The position numbers and the translations under genes were made by a program. Source: Henriciella litoralis (GTDB lineage Bacteria > Pseudomonadota > Alphaproteobacteria > Caulobacterales > Hyphomonadaceae). From it: a stretch of 64,000 nt of DNA. Positions 37,803 to 47,870 of the stretch are shown here, piece by piece (position 1 is the first letter of the stretch; every line of letters begins with the position of its first letter). Location of the stretch: contig NZ_NCSS01000006.1 in the NCBI RefSeq assembly GCF_002088935.1, positions 2,636,407 through 2,700,406 of the forward strand, written 5' to 3'. A model generated the notes under the pieces. It had not been told where the DNA came from. It did not search any database and was given only the letters and a program-made list of their open reading frames with translations.

Positions 37803-38552
37803 CTAGTCGTCGTCACGATCATATTTGAAGATTGGCATCATGTCGAAGTCCTCAGCCGAAGCATCGATCACGATTGAACCACCGTCACCCTGCTCGACCG
37901 AGATGCGGTCGAAAGCAAGCTGGCGTTCGTCGCCCGGCAGGGCAGATTCGCTGACAACGGCGTATTTCGCTTCGCCTTCAGGGGTGATGATAATGTCGTT
38001 GATGCGGACGGATTCGTCTGAATTCAGGAAGTCAGCCTGTGTGCCGATCATCTCCGAAGCCAGGCGGTAGTCGTTCAGGCCATCCTGATCAAACTCGGCG
38101 ACTTGCTGGATCGCGTCTTCGGTCATGCCGACAGTAAAGCCAGGCTCATTGTCGTCAGTCATCGTCAGGTCGAGCTGATCATAGGCCAGCGCGCCTTTTG
38201 TGCCGATAAGGTCAACAAAGTCACCGCTGCGGAAGACGACCGTATCAATCGAACCGTCGGGATTGATGAGCAGGTCATCGAGTGTGGCGATCTTTTCGCC
38301 ATCGACGCCCATCACTTCAGCACCGATAAGCTCGCCGGCGCTCAGTTCGCCTGAGGCGAGATAAACCGTTTCAACGTCCACGACATCAGCGTCGTCCATC
38401 ATGATGTCCGTGTCGTTGGCATCAGTCATTTCGGCGGTTTCGGTCGTCTGGGAATCGTAGCTTGCATCGCTCGTCTTCACGTCGCCGTCCGAACATGCGG
38501 CGGCACCAAGCATAAGGGCGGATGCGGCGGCAGTTATCATGAGTTTCTTCAT
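37803..38552 (-). CDS. PRC-barrel domain lipoprotein
   Basis: 249 residues, very acidic. Leader with lipobox GAAAC (Cys20), a low-complexity Asp/Thr/Met linker to about 60, then two PRC-barrel-like units: SAGELIGAEVMGVDGEKIATLDDLLINPDGSIDTVVFRSGDFVDLIGTKGALAYDQLDL (about 71-130) and a second about 165-235 (SVRINDIIITPEGEAKYAVVSESALPGDERQLAFDRISV). PRC-barrel proteins in alphaproteobacteria are often exported and stress-induced, but their binding partners are unknown. It is flanked by terminators and is probably monocistronic. Confidence 0.82.
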   Translation of the reverse strand: MKKLMITAAASALMLGAAACSDGDVKTSDASYDSQTTETAEMTDANDTDIMMDDADVVDVETVYLASGELSAGELIGAEVMGVDGEKIATLDDLLINPDGSIDTVVFRSGDFVDLIGTKGALAYDQLDLTMTDDNEPGFTVGMTEDAIQQVAEFDQDGLNDYRLASEMIGTQADFLNSDESVRINDIIITPEGEAKYAVVSESALPGDERQLAFDRISVEQGDGGSIVIDASAEDFDMMPIFKYDRDDD

Positions 38553-38647
38553 GTCAGGTCTCCTTCTGGATTAGTGGTAATGAAACGGCCACCACACCAA
38601 GCTGTTCCAATGACTCTCGATTGGCCTGTCTTACATTCGTTTAATGA

Positions 38648-39850
<1,203 letters not shown>

Positions 39851-39904
39851 GGGCCACCATGGCGATTGGCGGGATCAGGTGGTTCGGTTTCCAGGGTGAA
39901 TGAG

Positions 39905-41416
39905 ATGGGCAGGATCTCGTTGGCATTGCTGTGCGTAGTCCTGACCTGCGGCGTGGCGCAGGCCGAACGCCGCGGGGAGGGCGACACATTTCAGAACCTG
40001 ACTGCCATCGCGGCAGCCACGGATAAGCCCCTCGTCTATGTGCTGGAAAGCAGCGGCAGCAGACTTATCGAAGTCGATGCGATGACTGGCGACCGCCGGT
40101 TGATCGCGGACTTGTCCGGACAGGCGGGCGGTGTCACCGGCATCGCCTATGTGCCCGGGTCTGGCCACGTCCTGGTGCGGACCGGCCATGGTCGGCTTTT
40201 CGACGTTTCCGCCAAGACCGGGGCTAAGCGGGAGGTTGCCTACACATCCACGGACAAGGCACGCGAAACCGGCGAGGCCTTTATCATTAATACTGAAATG
40301 GTGGTCTCGCCTGACGGCCGCACAGCCTATTTCATTGACAAAGCACAGCGCCCAGTATTGGGCCGCGACGAAGATTATCTCACGCTTCTGGCTGTCGACA
40401 TCGAGACGGGCGCCACGGCACAGGTGCGGCGCGAGCCCGATGATCCGACGCCGATGAACTGGATTGAGCCACACTTCTCGATATTTTCCGGCAACATTAT
40501 GCTGTCGCCGCTTGCGCGGGTGCTCCTCGCCTCTGCGCCTGACGGCTCATTGTATGTTCTTCACGGTGATCGGGGTGACTGGTCCGACAATGTTGTCGAT
40601 CCGGCGAGCGCACGGACACGGCAGGCTATCCATGGCGGCAATACTGACGACGTCCTGCAAGATTTGCGCGCCGTTGCTGTTGATGAGCAGTTCATCTTTT
40701 TTGCTGATGCAAGGCTGCGCTCGGTCCTGCGGGCGCCTCTTGGCTCTGCCAGCTGGGACGCACTTGAAATAGTCTCAGGTTGGGAAAACCGGCCGGATGG
40801 GGAGCAGGTTGCCGCCGGTCCGGCGATTGTGTTTCCGGTAGACATGGACAGCTTGCCGGACGGCGAGCTCGTCGTCGGCGACGGACATCACAATGCGATT
40901 ATCGGCGTCGACCCAATGACGGGCGAGCGGCGCCTCATCTCAGGTGAGACCCGCCCATATGTGCCTGAACGCGAACCGATATCGATGGGGCTTCAATTCA
41001 TCCTTTGCGAAGATGCCCACAATGGTTCTCTTGAAGACCTGCGCAAGACCTTGACGGGCTATAATTGGGAGATCGACGACGCTTATCCGATGATCCGGTG
41101 CAGCGATACCTACGGGTCTTCATCCTCCGTGGACTTGATCAAATACGCCGCCAGCGTGCCGTCGGGCACATCGCTCGCTGTATCGCTGGCCCGCTATTAT
41201 ATCCGCGAGCTGGAACAGCCCGAGCGAATTGCGGATATCTACAATACGATCGATGAAGTGCCCGGCTGGCACAGCGGCACTTTCATCGACTTCCTAAGGT
41301 TCCATCGTGACAATCCGGCCTGGAGCGATACTGACAGGGATACTTATGACCGGGTGGAAGCGTTAGCCCGCAGATTTGGCGCCAAGACGCAGGCCGAACT
41401 CGATAATCAGCAATAA
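39905..41416 (+). CDS. Exported beta-propeller-like protein, unknown function
   Basis: 503 residues with a signal peptide (MGRISLALLCVVLTCGVAQA). The N-terminal 330 residues contain repeated propeller-like units: PLVYVLESSGSRLIEVDAMTGDRRLIADL, GHVLVRTGHGRLFDVSAKTGAKREVA, VVSPDGRTAYFIDKA, and later GELVVGDGHHNAIIGVDPMTGERRLIS. The last 130 residues (ILCEDAHNGSLEDLRKTL to the end) are a separate, probably helical region with no recognised domain. ATG 39905 starts the signal peptide. It follows frmA by about 55 bp on the same strand and may be cotranscribed. I do not recognise the full-length family. Confidence 0.68.
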   Translation: MGRISLALLCVVLTCGVAQAERRGEGDTFQNLTAIAAATDKPLVYVLESSGSRLIEVDAMTGDRRLIADLSGQAGGVTGIAYVPGSGHVLVRTGHGRLFDVSAKTGAKREVAYTSTDKARETGEAFIINTEMVVSPDGRTAYFIDKAQRPVLGRDEDYLTLLAVDIETGATAQVRREPDDPTPMNWIEPHFSIFSGNIMLSPLARVLLASAPDGSLYVLHGDRGDWSDNVVDPASARTRQAIHGGNTDDVLQDLRAVAVDEQFIFFADARLRSVLRAPLGSASWDALEIVSGWENRPDGEQVAAGPAIVFPVDMDSLPDGELVVGDGHHNAIIGVDPMTGERRLISGETRPYVPEREPISMGLQFILCEDAHNGSLEDLRKTLTGYNWEIDDAYPMIRCSDTYGSSSSVDLIKYAASVPSGTSLAVSLARYYIRELEQPERIADIYNTIDEVPGWHSGTFIDFLRFHRDNPAWSDTDRDTYDRVEALARRFGAKTQAELDNQQ

Positions 41417-41440
41417 GAAACAAGAACGGAGTTAACACCA

Positions 41441-41818
41441 ATGTACAGCCACATGATGGTCGGATCGAATGATCTCGACAAAGCCAAGAAATTTTACGAC
41501 GCAACCTTCGAGGCGATCGGCGGTAAGCCGGGGATCACCGATCCGAAGGGCCGTCTGGTCTATCTGCACAATGGCGCGGTGTTCCTCGTCACCAAGCCGA
41601 TTGACGGCGAAGCGGCGACCCCCGGCAATGGCATGACGATCGGTTTTGCGATGACGTCGACCGATCAGGCCGATGCGTGGCACAAGGCCGGCGCTGCGGC
41701 AGGCGGCAAGCCGATTGAAGACCCGCCAGGCTGGCGCGAAGGCGGTGGCCAGAAGCTCTATCTCGCCTATCTGCGTGACCCGGACGGCAACAAGCTCTGC
41801 GCGCTCTGCCGCGGTTAG
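41441..41818 (+). CDS. VOC (glyoxalase/bleomycin resistance) superfamily protein
   Basis: 125 residues, one compact VOC domain: MYSHMMVGSNDLDKAKKFYDATFEAIG at the start, then FLVTKPIDGEAATPGNGMTIGFAMTS, DAWHKAGAAAGGKPIEDPPGWREGG and the ending LYLAYLRDPDGNKLCALCRG. The metal-ligand pattern (His near the N-terminus) fits metal-dependent lyases or dioxygenases, but substrates vary too widely to name one. A terminator follows. Confidence 0.85.
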   Translation: MYSHMMVGSNDLDKAKKFYDATFEAIGGKPGITDPKGRLVYLHNGAVFLVTKPIDGEAATPGNGMTIGFAMTSTDQADAWHKAGAAAGGKPIEDPPGWREGGGQKLYLAYLRDPDGNKLCALCRG

Positions 41819-41842
41819 TCGGGCTCACACAGACTAAATGAG

Positions 41843-41878
41843 CGCCGCTCCACCTTACCGGCGGGGCGGCGTTTTTTA
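41843..41878 (+). terminator. Terminator after the VOC gene
   Basis: Arms CGCCGCTCC / GGGGCGGCG (one G-T wobble), 11-base loop, followed by TTTTTT. Confidence 0.87.
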
Positions 41879-41953
41879 TGGATGGCCAGCGTTCGATTCC
41901 AATCCGTTTGCCCTGGGCTTGCGTAAGATGAGTCTGAAACAGGAGTTCAATCC

Positions 41954-42583
41954 ATGCGACGTATGCTGCTTGCCGCCGCTATTTTTGGAGCTGTTGCCAT
42001 GACTGCCAGTGCCACCGAAGAACCGTCCTTCGAGACCGTCACCGAAGACGGCAAGATAGAAGTGCGCCAGTATGAGCCCATCATCGTGGCTGAGACGGAC
42101 GTCTCGGGCGACATGAAGGAGGCCAGCAACTCAGGCTTCCGGGTGCTCGCCGACTATATCTTCGGCAACAACACAGCGCGCAGCGAGATCGCCATGACCG
42201 CGCCGGTGACGCGTACGCCATCCACCAAGATCGATATGACTGCGCCCGTCACACGAACCGCCAATAATGACGATAGCTGGACGGTATCTTTCACCATGCC
42301 ATCGAAATGGACGATGGAGACGCTGCCTGTGCCGAACAATCCGGCCGTTTCAATCCGCGAGGTGCCCGGCGAAATGCTGGCGACGATCAGGTTTTCAGGC
42401 TCTGGTCGGATGAAGACGCACAAGGCCAAGCAGGCAGAGCTTGAAGCGTGGATCGGCTCGCATGGCTATGAGGCCACAGGGCCGGCGAGATATGCCGGGT
42501 ATGATGCGCCCTGGAAGCCGGCCCCCTTCCGCCGCAATGAGGTGCTCATTCCGGTGAAGCCGGTCTCAAGCGGCGCTGGCTGA
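41954..42583 (+). CDS. SOUL family heme-binding protein, exported
   Basis: 209 residues with a signal peptide (MRRMLLAAAIFGAVAMTASA). The SOUL/HEBP domain is clear: EEPSFETVTEDGKIEVRQYEPIIVAET near 22-48, GFRVLADYIFGNNTARSEIAMTAPVTRT near 62-90, FTMPSKWTMETLPVPNNPAVSIREVPG near 115-140, and RYAGYDAPWKPAPFRRNEVLIPV at the end. Bacterial members are assumed to bind heme in the periplasm; the role is not established. AGGAG lies just before ATG 41954. It is convergent with the GST gene. Confidence 0.9.
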   Translation: MRRMLLAAAIFGAVAMTASATEEPSFETVTEDGKIEVRQYEPIIVAETDVSGDMKEASNSGFRVLADYIFGNNTARSEIAMTAPVTRTPSTKIDMTAPVTRTANNDDSWTVSFTMPSKWTMETLPVPNNPAVSIREVPGEMLATIRFSGSGRMKTHKAKQAELEAWIGSHGYEATGPARYAGYDAPWKPAPFRRNEVLIPVKPVSSGAG

Positions 42584-42587
42584 ACTG

Positions 42588-43673
42588 TCAGGCCAGCACG
42601 ACCTGGCAGTTCTCGCGCTTGAGGCGCGGATAACCGAGTGATTTGAGATCTGCGGCGCCAATGCGCTCGAGGAGAGCGTCCGCGCGGGCGCGCGCGTCGT
42701 CATCCATGGCATGATAGACATCCAAAGCGCCTTGCAGCCGCCAGAGCGGGAAGCTGCGGGCCTTGGCCGGGCCGCGGGCGCCTTCAATCTCGATCATGAT
42801 ATCACCGAGGGCGCGGGGGACGCGCTGACCCGGCTCGGCTTCAGCAGCCCACTCTTTCAGGAGGTCACTGGTTTGAAGCAGGGCCGGAAGCTGTTCCCGC
42901 ATCTGTCGTTTGAGGATCGGCAATAGTGTTTCTGGAATTGTATCATCTTCTGCGAGCGGGCCTAGGGCGCCGCCGGCTTGCATCCGCTCCGTCCAGTCGG
43001 CGACCTTGGGGGCGAGCTTTTTCATCAGCTTTCCGGATTCCGGGTCGCGGTAGAGGTGGGCGTAGAGCGGCCCGTAAACGGCAAAGTCGGCAAGCGTCGG
43101 GCGCGCGCCGAGCAAATAGGGGTGATGGGTGAGATGGTCTGAGAACTCGGCGAGAAAGGCTTCATAGCTTGTCTCGATGCCAGGGACGGTCGCATCGCTG
43201 ACGCCGAGAACCGGCAGAGCGCCCTTGAAGCGCGCGCCATTCTTCTTGCCGAGGGCATATTGTTCGTCTTCGGACAAATGCGGGGCCGACAGCGCGCCGA
43301 ACTCGGCATAGGCCCAATCCTCATTGTAATTCCAACGGTAGTGCATCGCCGGGATGACCAGCCACTCATCGCCGAAGAGGTGAAGTAATTCACTGACGAA
43401 ATGCTGGAGAGGGGTCGCTGGCCAGACGGATGGCGCGGGGGTTTCTGCAGCTTCGATGTGGGCGATGATGTCTGCGGTGTCCTGCACGATTTCGCCCGAT
43501 GGGGTGCGCATCACGGGGATGACCGGCCAGCCGACATTTGGCAGAATGATGTTGCGATAGACATCCTGCGTGGCGACATGCTCTTCGTACTTGAGGCCGC
43601 GCCAGTCGAGGTATGCCCGTGCTTTCCCGGTAAAGTAGCTGACTTCAGCGCCAAAAATTTCGTATGCAGTCAT
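42588..43673 (-). CDS. Glutathione S-transferase family protein (long form)
   Basis: 361 residues. Thioredoxin-like GST N-domain about 1-75 (FGAEVSYFTGKARAYLDWRGLKYEE, WPVIPVMRTPSGEIVQDTADIIAHIE) and a helical C-domain about 90-230 (HHPYLLGARPTLADFAVYGPLYAHLYRDP). The remaining 130 residues (LLPILKRQMREQLPALL, RVPRALGDIMIEIEGARGPAKARSFPLWRLQGALD) are an extra C-terminal region absent from ordinary 200-220-residue GSTs. The likely substrate is unknown. It is surrounded by glutathione-dependent formaldehyde genes but lies on the opposite strand. Confidence 0.8.
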   Translation of the reverse strand: MTAYEIFGAEVSYFTGKARAYLDWRGLKYEEHVATQDVYRNIILPNVGWPVIPVMRTPSGEIVQDTADIIAHIEAAETPAPSVWPATPLQHFVSELLHLFGDEWLVIPAMHYRWNYNEDWAYAEFGALSAPHLSEDEQYALGKKNGARFKGALPVLGVSDATVPGIETSYEAFLAEFSDHLTHHPYLLGARPTLADFAVYGPLYAHLYRDPESGKLMKKLAPKVADWTERMQAGGALGPLAEDDTIPETLLPILKRQMREQLPALLQTSDLLKEWAAEAEPGQRVPRALGDIMIEIEGARGPAKARSFPLWRLQGALDVYHAMDDDARARADALLERIGAADLKSLGYPRLKRENCQVVLA

Positions 43674-43733
43674 CGTCTATCCTTACCCACCTGTCTCATT
43701 CTACTGTGATATTTCCTATGCGGAGGGGAATTC

Positions 43734-44054
43734 ATGGCCGGTTTCAAGCACTTTTCACTTATCGCCGGGGGTGACACGATGGAAGACCATTCTGTGCCGA
43801 ATGGCGAGGTAGGCCCATCAGTCATGTCGATGAAGGTATGGGCAGCATCGGTTGAACAGGCTGTGGATGTGATCTGCGAGATCGGCAATGAGATCGGTTT
43901 CAAGATCGAACAGAATGTCGAAGTGGTCCGCTCCAAGGCGACACAAGCGCCCCGCGACGAACCGTTTGCCTACGAAGTGCGTGTGACGCCATGCACCGAA
44001 GATGACCGTGCAGAAGCGGTGGCCCGTCAGGCAGAGTTGCTAAGCAACGAATAG
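43734..44054 (+). CDS. Conserved-looking small hypothetical protein
   Basis: 106 residues, soluble and acidic. The segment GPSVMSMKVWAASVEQAVDVICEIGNEIGFKIEQNVEVVRSKATQAPRDEPFAYEVRVTPC reads like a small alpha/beta domain. GGAGGGG six bases before ATG 43734 is one of the strongest ribosome sites in the window, which supports it as a real gene. No family recognised. It lies directly upstream of fghA on the same strand. Confidence 0.65.
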   Translation: MAGFKHFSLIAGGDTMEDHSVPNGEVGPSVMSMKVWAASVEQAVDVICEIGNEIGFKIEQNVEVVRSKATQAPRDEPFAYEVRVTPCTEDDRAEAVARQAELLSNE

Positions 44055-44176
44055 CGTCTTTCGACGCGGCGTTTCGCGATTGCGACGGTGTCTCCGGCCA
44101 TGAAAGTGGAAAACCTGCCGCTGTGTGCTAGTGTCTATGGGACTTGAAGCAGACAGATAGAAGTGAGGTTTTTGGT

Positions 44177-45013
44177 TTGGAAACGGTATCGGAATGGACA
44201 AGCTTTGGCGGCGATCTCAGCGTCTATGATCATGAGAGCGAGACGCTGGGCTGCAAGATGCGATTTGCCGTCTATGAACCCCCGCAAGCCTCGGATGAGC
44301 CCATCCCTGTGCTCTGGTATCTCTCCGGACTGACCTGCAGCTGGGCCAACGTCATGGAAAAGGGTGGCCTGCAACGCAAGGCCGCCGAACTTGGCGTGAT
44401 GATCGTTGCGCCGGACACCAGCCCGCGCGGCGAGGATGTGGCCGATGATGATGCTTATGATTTGGGACAAGGTGCCGGGTTTTACCTGACGGCGACCGAA
44501 GATCCCTGGGCCAAGCATTACAAGATGGACCAGTATGTGATGGAGGAATTGCCTTCGATCATACGCTCTAACTTTGCCGCGGACATGCGGCGCCAGTCGA
44601 TCTTTGGGCATTCCATGGGCGGGCATGGCGCGCTGGTTCTGGCGCTCAGAAATCCCGGCCACTTCAAAAGCGTGTCAGCATTTTCACCCATCGTCGCGCC
44701 AAGCCAGGTGCCTTGGGGTGAGAAGGCGTTCTCAGCTTATCTCGGCGACGACCGCGAAGCCTGGAAAGCATATGATGCATGCGAGCTTGTGAAGAAGCAG
44801 CAGCTTGAAACCACGATCCTGATCGATCAGGGCGAGGATGACCAGTTTCTCGAAGAGCAGTTAAAGCCGGGCCTGTTTGAAGAGGCATGCCGTGAGGTGG
44901 GCCAGCCGCTCGCGATCCGTCTGCGGCCGGGATATGATCATTCCTATTATTTCATCTCGACCTTCATGGATGACCACATCATGCACCACGCCAAGGCGCT
45001 TTACGCCCGCTAG
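44177..45013 (+). CDS. fghA: S-formylglutathione hydrolase
   Basis: 278 residues. It hydrolyses S-formylglutathione to formate and glutathione, completing the FrmA pathway. Alpha/beta-hydrolase with the catalytic Ser in GHSMGGHG near 137-144, oxyanion region YLSGLTCSWANVMEKGG near 47-63, Asp in DQGEDDQFLEEQL and His in YDHSYYF. I place the start at TTG 44177 rather than the upstream TTG 44144: GTGAGG precedes it, and METVSEWTSFGGDLSVY then aligns with family N-termini such as E. coli FrmB. A bidirectional terminator follows. Confidence 0.92.
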   Translation: METVSEWTSFGGDLSVYDHESETLGCKMRFAVYEPPQASDEPIPVLWYLSGLTCSWANVMEKGGLQRKAAELGVMIVAPDTSPRGEDVADDDAYDLGQGAGFYLTATEDPWAKHYKMDQYVMEELPSIIRSNFAADMRRQSIFGHSMGGHGALVLALRNPGHFKSVSAFSPIVAPSQVPWGEKAFSAYLGDDREAWKAYDACELVKKQQLETTILIDQGEDDQFLEEQLKPGLFEEACREVGQPLAIRLRPGYDHSYYFISTFMDDHIMHHAKALYAR

Positions 45014-45035
45014 CGCTGGCGTGATTGGCGACAGA

Positions 45036-45076
45036 AAAAAGCCCGGCAGGCCTGATGGCTTGCCGGGCTTTTCTTG
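45036..45076. terminator. Bidirectional terminator between fghA and the SSS transporter gene
   Basis: Stem AGCCCGGCAGGCC / GGCTTGCCGGGCT with a 4-base loop. The plus strand ends in CTTTTCTTG and the minus strand in a six-T run, which suits two convergent genes. Confidence 0.88.
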
Positions 45077-45090
45077 TTGTGTGGGCCGCT

Positions 45091-46536
45091 TTACTCGGCT
45101 GGAGCCTCAACCGGTGACTGTTCAAGCTCTGCCTTGGTGGCCGGACGTGACAGGAACCAGCCGATCACGAGCGGGATGACGATACCTGGCAGACCTTCAT
45201 AGATGCCGCCTTGCCAATGCAGGCCGTAGCGCCAGACAAGCGCAATCGCGATGCCGCCAACCATCAGGCCGATGGCGACAGGTTCGCTGACCCGGCGGTT
45301 GAGGCAGTAGAGCGTCAGGAGCGGGGCGAACGCCACGGCCAGTGTTGACCAGGCAAGGATCACCAGGGTGAAGACAGACTGGCTGCCCGAGAGGGCGATC
45401 CCCAATGCGCCGAGGGTCACGGCGGCGGTTGCGGCTTTGAGAAGGAGCGGGTGTTCCATGCGCTGCGGCGTCAGATCATGCGTGATCGCGGCAGAGCAGG
45501 AGAGAACGACGGAGTCAGCGGTCGACATGGTGGCCGCGAAGATACCGGCAAGGATCAGGCCGACGAACACGTCAGGCAGAAGCTGAAGCGCCATTTGCGG
45601 CAGGGCAAGCTCTGCGTCTTCCAGTTGCGGCAGGTAGAGACGCGAGAGGAGGCCAAGGCCAGCGGCCAGAATGTAGAAAACGACGAAGAAGCTATAATAC
45701 CAGACGCGGGTGCGCTGCATGTTCTTTTCGTCGTCCAGCGCCATGAAGCGCACCATGATGTGCGGCTGTCCAACGACGGAGAACCCCGCAAACAACCACC
45801 CCAGCACGAAGAAGCCAAAGGCGAGCGCGCCGGTGCCCACCAGTTCATTCGGCTCCGGCAGAAGGTTCATATAGCGCCCTTCATCAAGGGGCATCATTGA
45901 GGCAAAAGCACCGCCGAGACCGCCCTGCGCGTAAAAGGCGACGAAGCAGAGAATGATCAGCGCAATCAGCATTGAGATGGACTGGATCGCGTCCGTCCAG
46001 ATCGAGGCGCGAATGCCGCCTGCAATCGAATAGGCCAGGATCATGGCAGCAACGGCCGTTGCGCCAATTTTCGGGTCAATCTCCAGAACGCCCTCAAGCG
46101 CCTTGCCGCCCGCTGAGATCTGGGCAGCCGCATAGGCGCCGAGGAACACGACCATGACGATGGCCGCGATGCGCCGCCAATAGGCGAAATCGTCCCCATG
46201 CCAGCGCGATAACACGGACGCGAAGGAGGCTTCATTTGTGGAAGTGGTAGCGTTGCGAAGCTTGCGGTGAATGAAGGTTGAGCCGAGAAAGTCACCGACG
46301 ATCCAGCCAAACATCAGCCAGAGCGCAGACAATCCGGCCGAGTAGGCATAGCCGATCACACCGATGAAGAGATAACCTGAATTGTTGGTGGCAACCGCCG
46401 AGAGGCCTGTGAGCCAAGGTGAAACGCTTTGGCCGGCAAGGTAATAATCTGTGCGCTCCCCTGTTGCTTTCCGGGCTGAGGCTAGTCCCACCACCAGAAA
46501 TATCGTCAGAATTACAAGGAAGCTGGCAATGATCAT
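45091..46536 (-). CDS. Sodium:solute symporter (SSS family)
   Basis: 481 residues with about 12-13 membrane helices. SSS signatures: DYYLAGQSVSPWLTGLSAVATNNSGYLFIGVIGYAY near 29-66, YSIAGGIRASIWTDAIQSISML near 168-189, and ILAGIFAATMSTADSVVLSCSAAITHDL near 325-352. PutP-like members import proline, other amino acids or osmolytes with Na+. Its ATG overlaps the stop of the MFS gene (46533-46536), and the MFS gene overlaps the aspartokinase gene. As the last gene of the ectoine operon it is a candidate compatible-solute importer; the substrate is inferred. Confidence 0.87.
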   Translation of the reverse strand: MIIASFLVILTIFLVVGLASARKATGERTDYYLAGQSVSPWLTGLSAVATNNSGYLFIGVIGYAYSAGLSALWLMFGWIVGDFLGSTFIHRKLRNATTSTNEASFASVLSRWHGDDFAYWRRIAAIVMVVFLGAYAAAQISAGGKALEGVLEIDPKIGATAVAAMILAYSIAGGIRASIWTDAIQSISMLIALIILCFVAFYAQGGLGGAFASMMPLDEGRYMNLLPEPNELVGTGALAFGFFVLGWLFAGFSVVGQPHIMVRFMALDDEKNMQRTRVWYYSFFVVFYILAAGLGLLSRLYLPQLEDAELALPQMALQLLPDVFVGLILAGIFAATMSTADSVVLSCSAAITHDLTPQRMEHPLLLKAATAAVTLGALGIALSGSQSVFTLVILAWSTLAVAFAPLLTLYCLNRRVSEPVAIGLMVGGIAIALVWRYGLHWQGGIYEGLPGIVIPLVIGWFLSRPATKAELEQSPVEAPAE

Positions 46537-47870
46537 GGTTCGGTCTCTGTTGATGCCATCCAGGACACAAACAGGTCAAACTGCTCATTGTGGTCCTCGC
46601 CGCGCGGATCGAGCTCCGATAGCGCAAGGCTGGTCGCCTGGGTGGCGTTGAAAGGGTCCTTCTCATCATCGGTCACCTCAGCGTTTTTTACAACGCGTGT
46701 GAACATGATGATGGTGAGAAGGGCGAGCATGACACTCGCAAAGGCAAAAAGTCCGGTCGCGCCAAGCGGTGTCATGATGAAGCCGGCAACAAGCGGGCCG
46801 ACGATGGATCCGATACCCCAGATGACCATGATCCCGGCCATCATGGACGTTGCCTGATCCGGCCGGGCGCGGTCGGCTGCATGGGCGACGGCAACGGCGT
46901 AATAGGAGAGGGCCCCCATGCCGAACAGGAAGGCCAGGCCCAGAATGATTGGCTCTGAGGCCGTGTGACTGAGCAGGGCAAGGCCAAGCGCTGCCACGCC
47001 GGCCAGGATGCCGGTCGCTGCAATAACGAGCCGGCGGTCAACACGGTCCGAAATCACGCCGGCCGGCCAGAGGCCGACCATGGCACCGCCGAGAATGGCA
47101 GCGTTGAAATTGGCGGAGAAGGTCGCCGCGCTCTCCGGCGCGATGGCCTGGGCATAGATCGGATATAGCTGAGCGACGGCGTTGTTCACGGCGCCGGCGC
47201 TGAAAGCGGCAACCGCAGCGGCCGGCGCATAGCGGATGATTTTGCGCGGGCCAAACGGCGTGCCGGTCGAAATTTCCGGCTGGGACTGGCGCGTCGCAGA
47301 GATGGGCAGGATCATGGCGGCAAAAATTGCCGCAACCATGATGAAGCCCGCCACGCCGCCAGCGGCAGACATGATCGCAAATGGGCCAGCGATTGCGCCG
47401 GCCTTTGCGATAACGTGGTAGAAGCCGAGAATCGTGCCGCGCTTGTCGCTGGGCGTTGCGTCTGCAATCCAGCTTTCACCGGCGGTGTAGAGCGCGGCGG
47501 CGCAGACGCCGATAACGGCCTGTACGACCGCCCAGCCCATAAGGCTGACGCCGAGGGTGAAACTCAGCGAGGCGAGAATGGCCAACGCCGCAAAAAATAC
47601 AAAAGAGCGAATGTGCCCTATCCGCATGATCTGTACCGGCGACAGCATGGCTCCCGCGAGGAAGCCGCCAGCAAAGAATGCCGCAACCAGACCAAGGCCA
47701 GCATTCGATGCACCTGCCGTCTGCAGGCTTAGCGCGATCGTTACGGATAGGGCAGCCGCTGCACCCTGCAAGAGGGTGAGTGCGCTCACGATGGCGATTA
47801 CGTTTCGGTAGGGACCGAGCGCATGTCGCCATCCTGAAGCTTCTACGTCAGCTGACGCCGGGCCGCTCAT
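46533..47870 (-). CDS. MFS transporter (YcaD-like), ectoine-operon-linked
   Basis: 445 residues with 12 predicted membrane helices in two halves. GFFAAL-type turns are visible as AGLGLVAAFFAGGFLAGAMLSPVQIMRIGHIRSF near 60-93, and YTAGESWIADATPSDKRGTILGFYHVIAKAGAIAGPF near 128-164 is typical of YcaD-like MFS proteins. A hydrophilic tail of about 40 residues ends the protein. Its start shares one base with the stop of the aspartokinase gene (TGATG), so it is translationally coupled to the ectoine genes. Whether it exports or imports a solute is unknown. Confidence 0.85.
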   Translation of the reverse strand: MSGPASADVEASGWRHALGPYRNVIAIVSALTLLQGAAAALSVTIALSLQTAGASNAGLGLVAAFFAGGFLAGAMLSPVQIMRIGHIRSFVFFAALAILASLSFTLGVSLMGWAVVQAVIGVCAAALYTAGESWIADATPSDKRGTILGFYHVIAKAGAIAGPFAIMSAAGGVAGFIMVAAIFAAMILPISATRQSQPEISTGTPFGPRKIIRYAPAAAVAAFSAGAVNNAVAQLYPIYAQAIAPESAATFSANFNAAILGGAMVGLWPAGVISDRVDRRLVIAATGILAGVAALGLALLSHTASEPIILGLAFLFGMGALSYYAVAVAHAADRARPDQATSMMAGIMVIWGIGSIVGPLVAGFIMTPLGATGLFAFASVMLALLTIIMFTRVVKNAEVTDDEKDPFNATQATSLALSELDPRGEDHNEQFDLFVSWMASTETEP

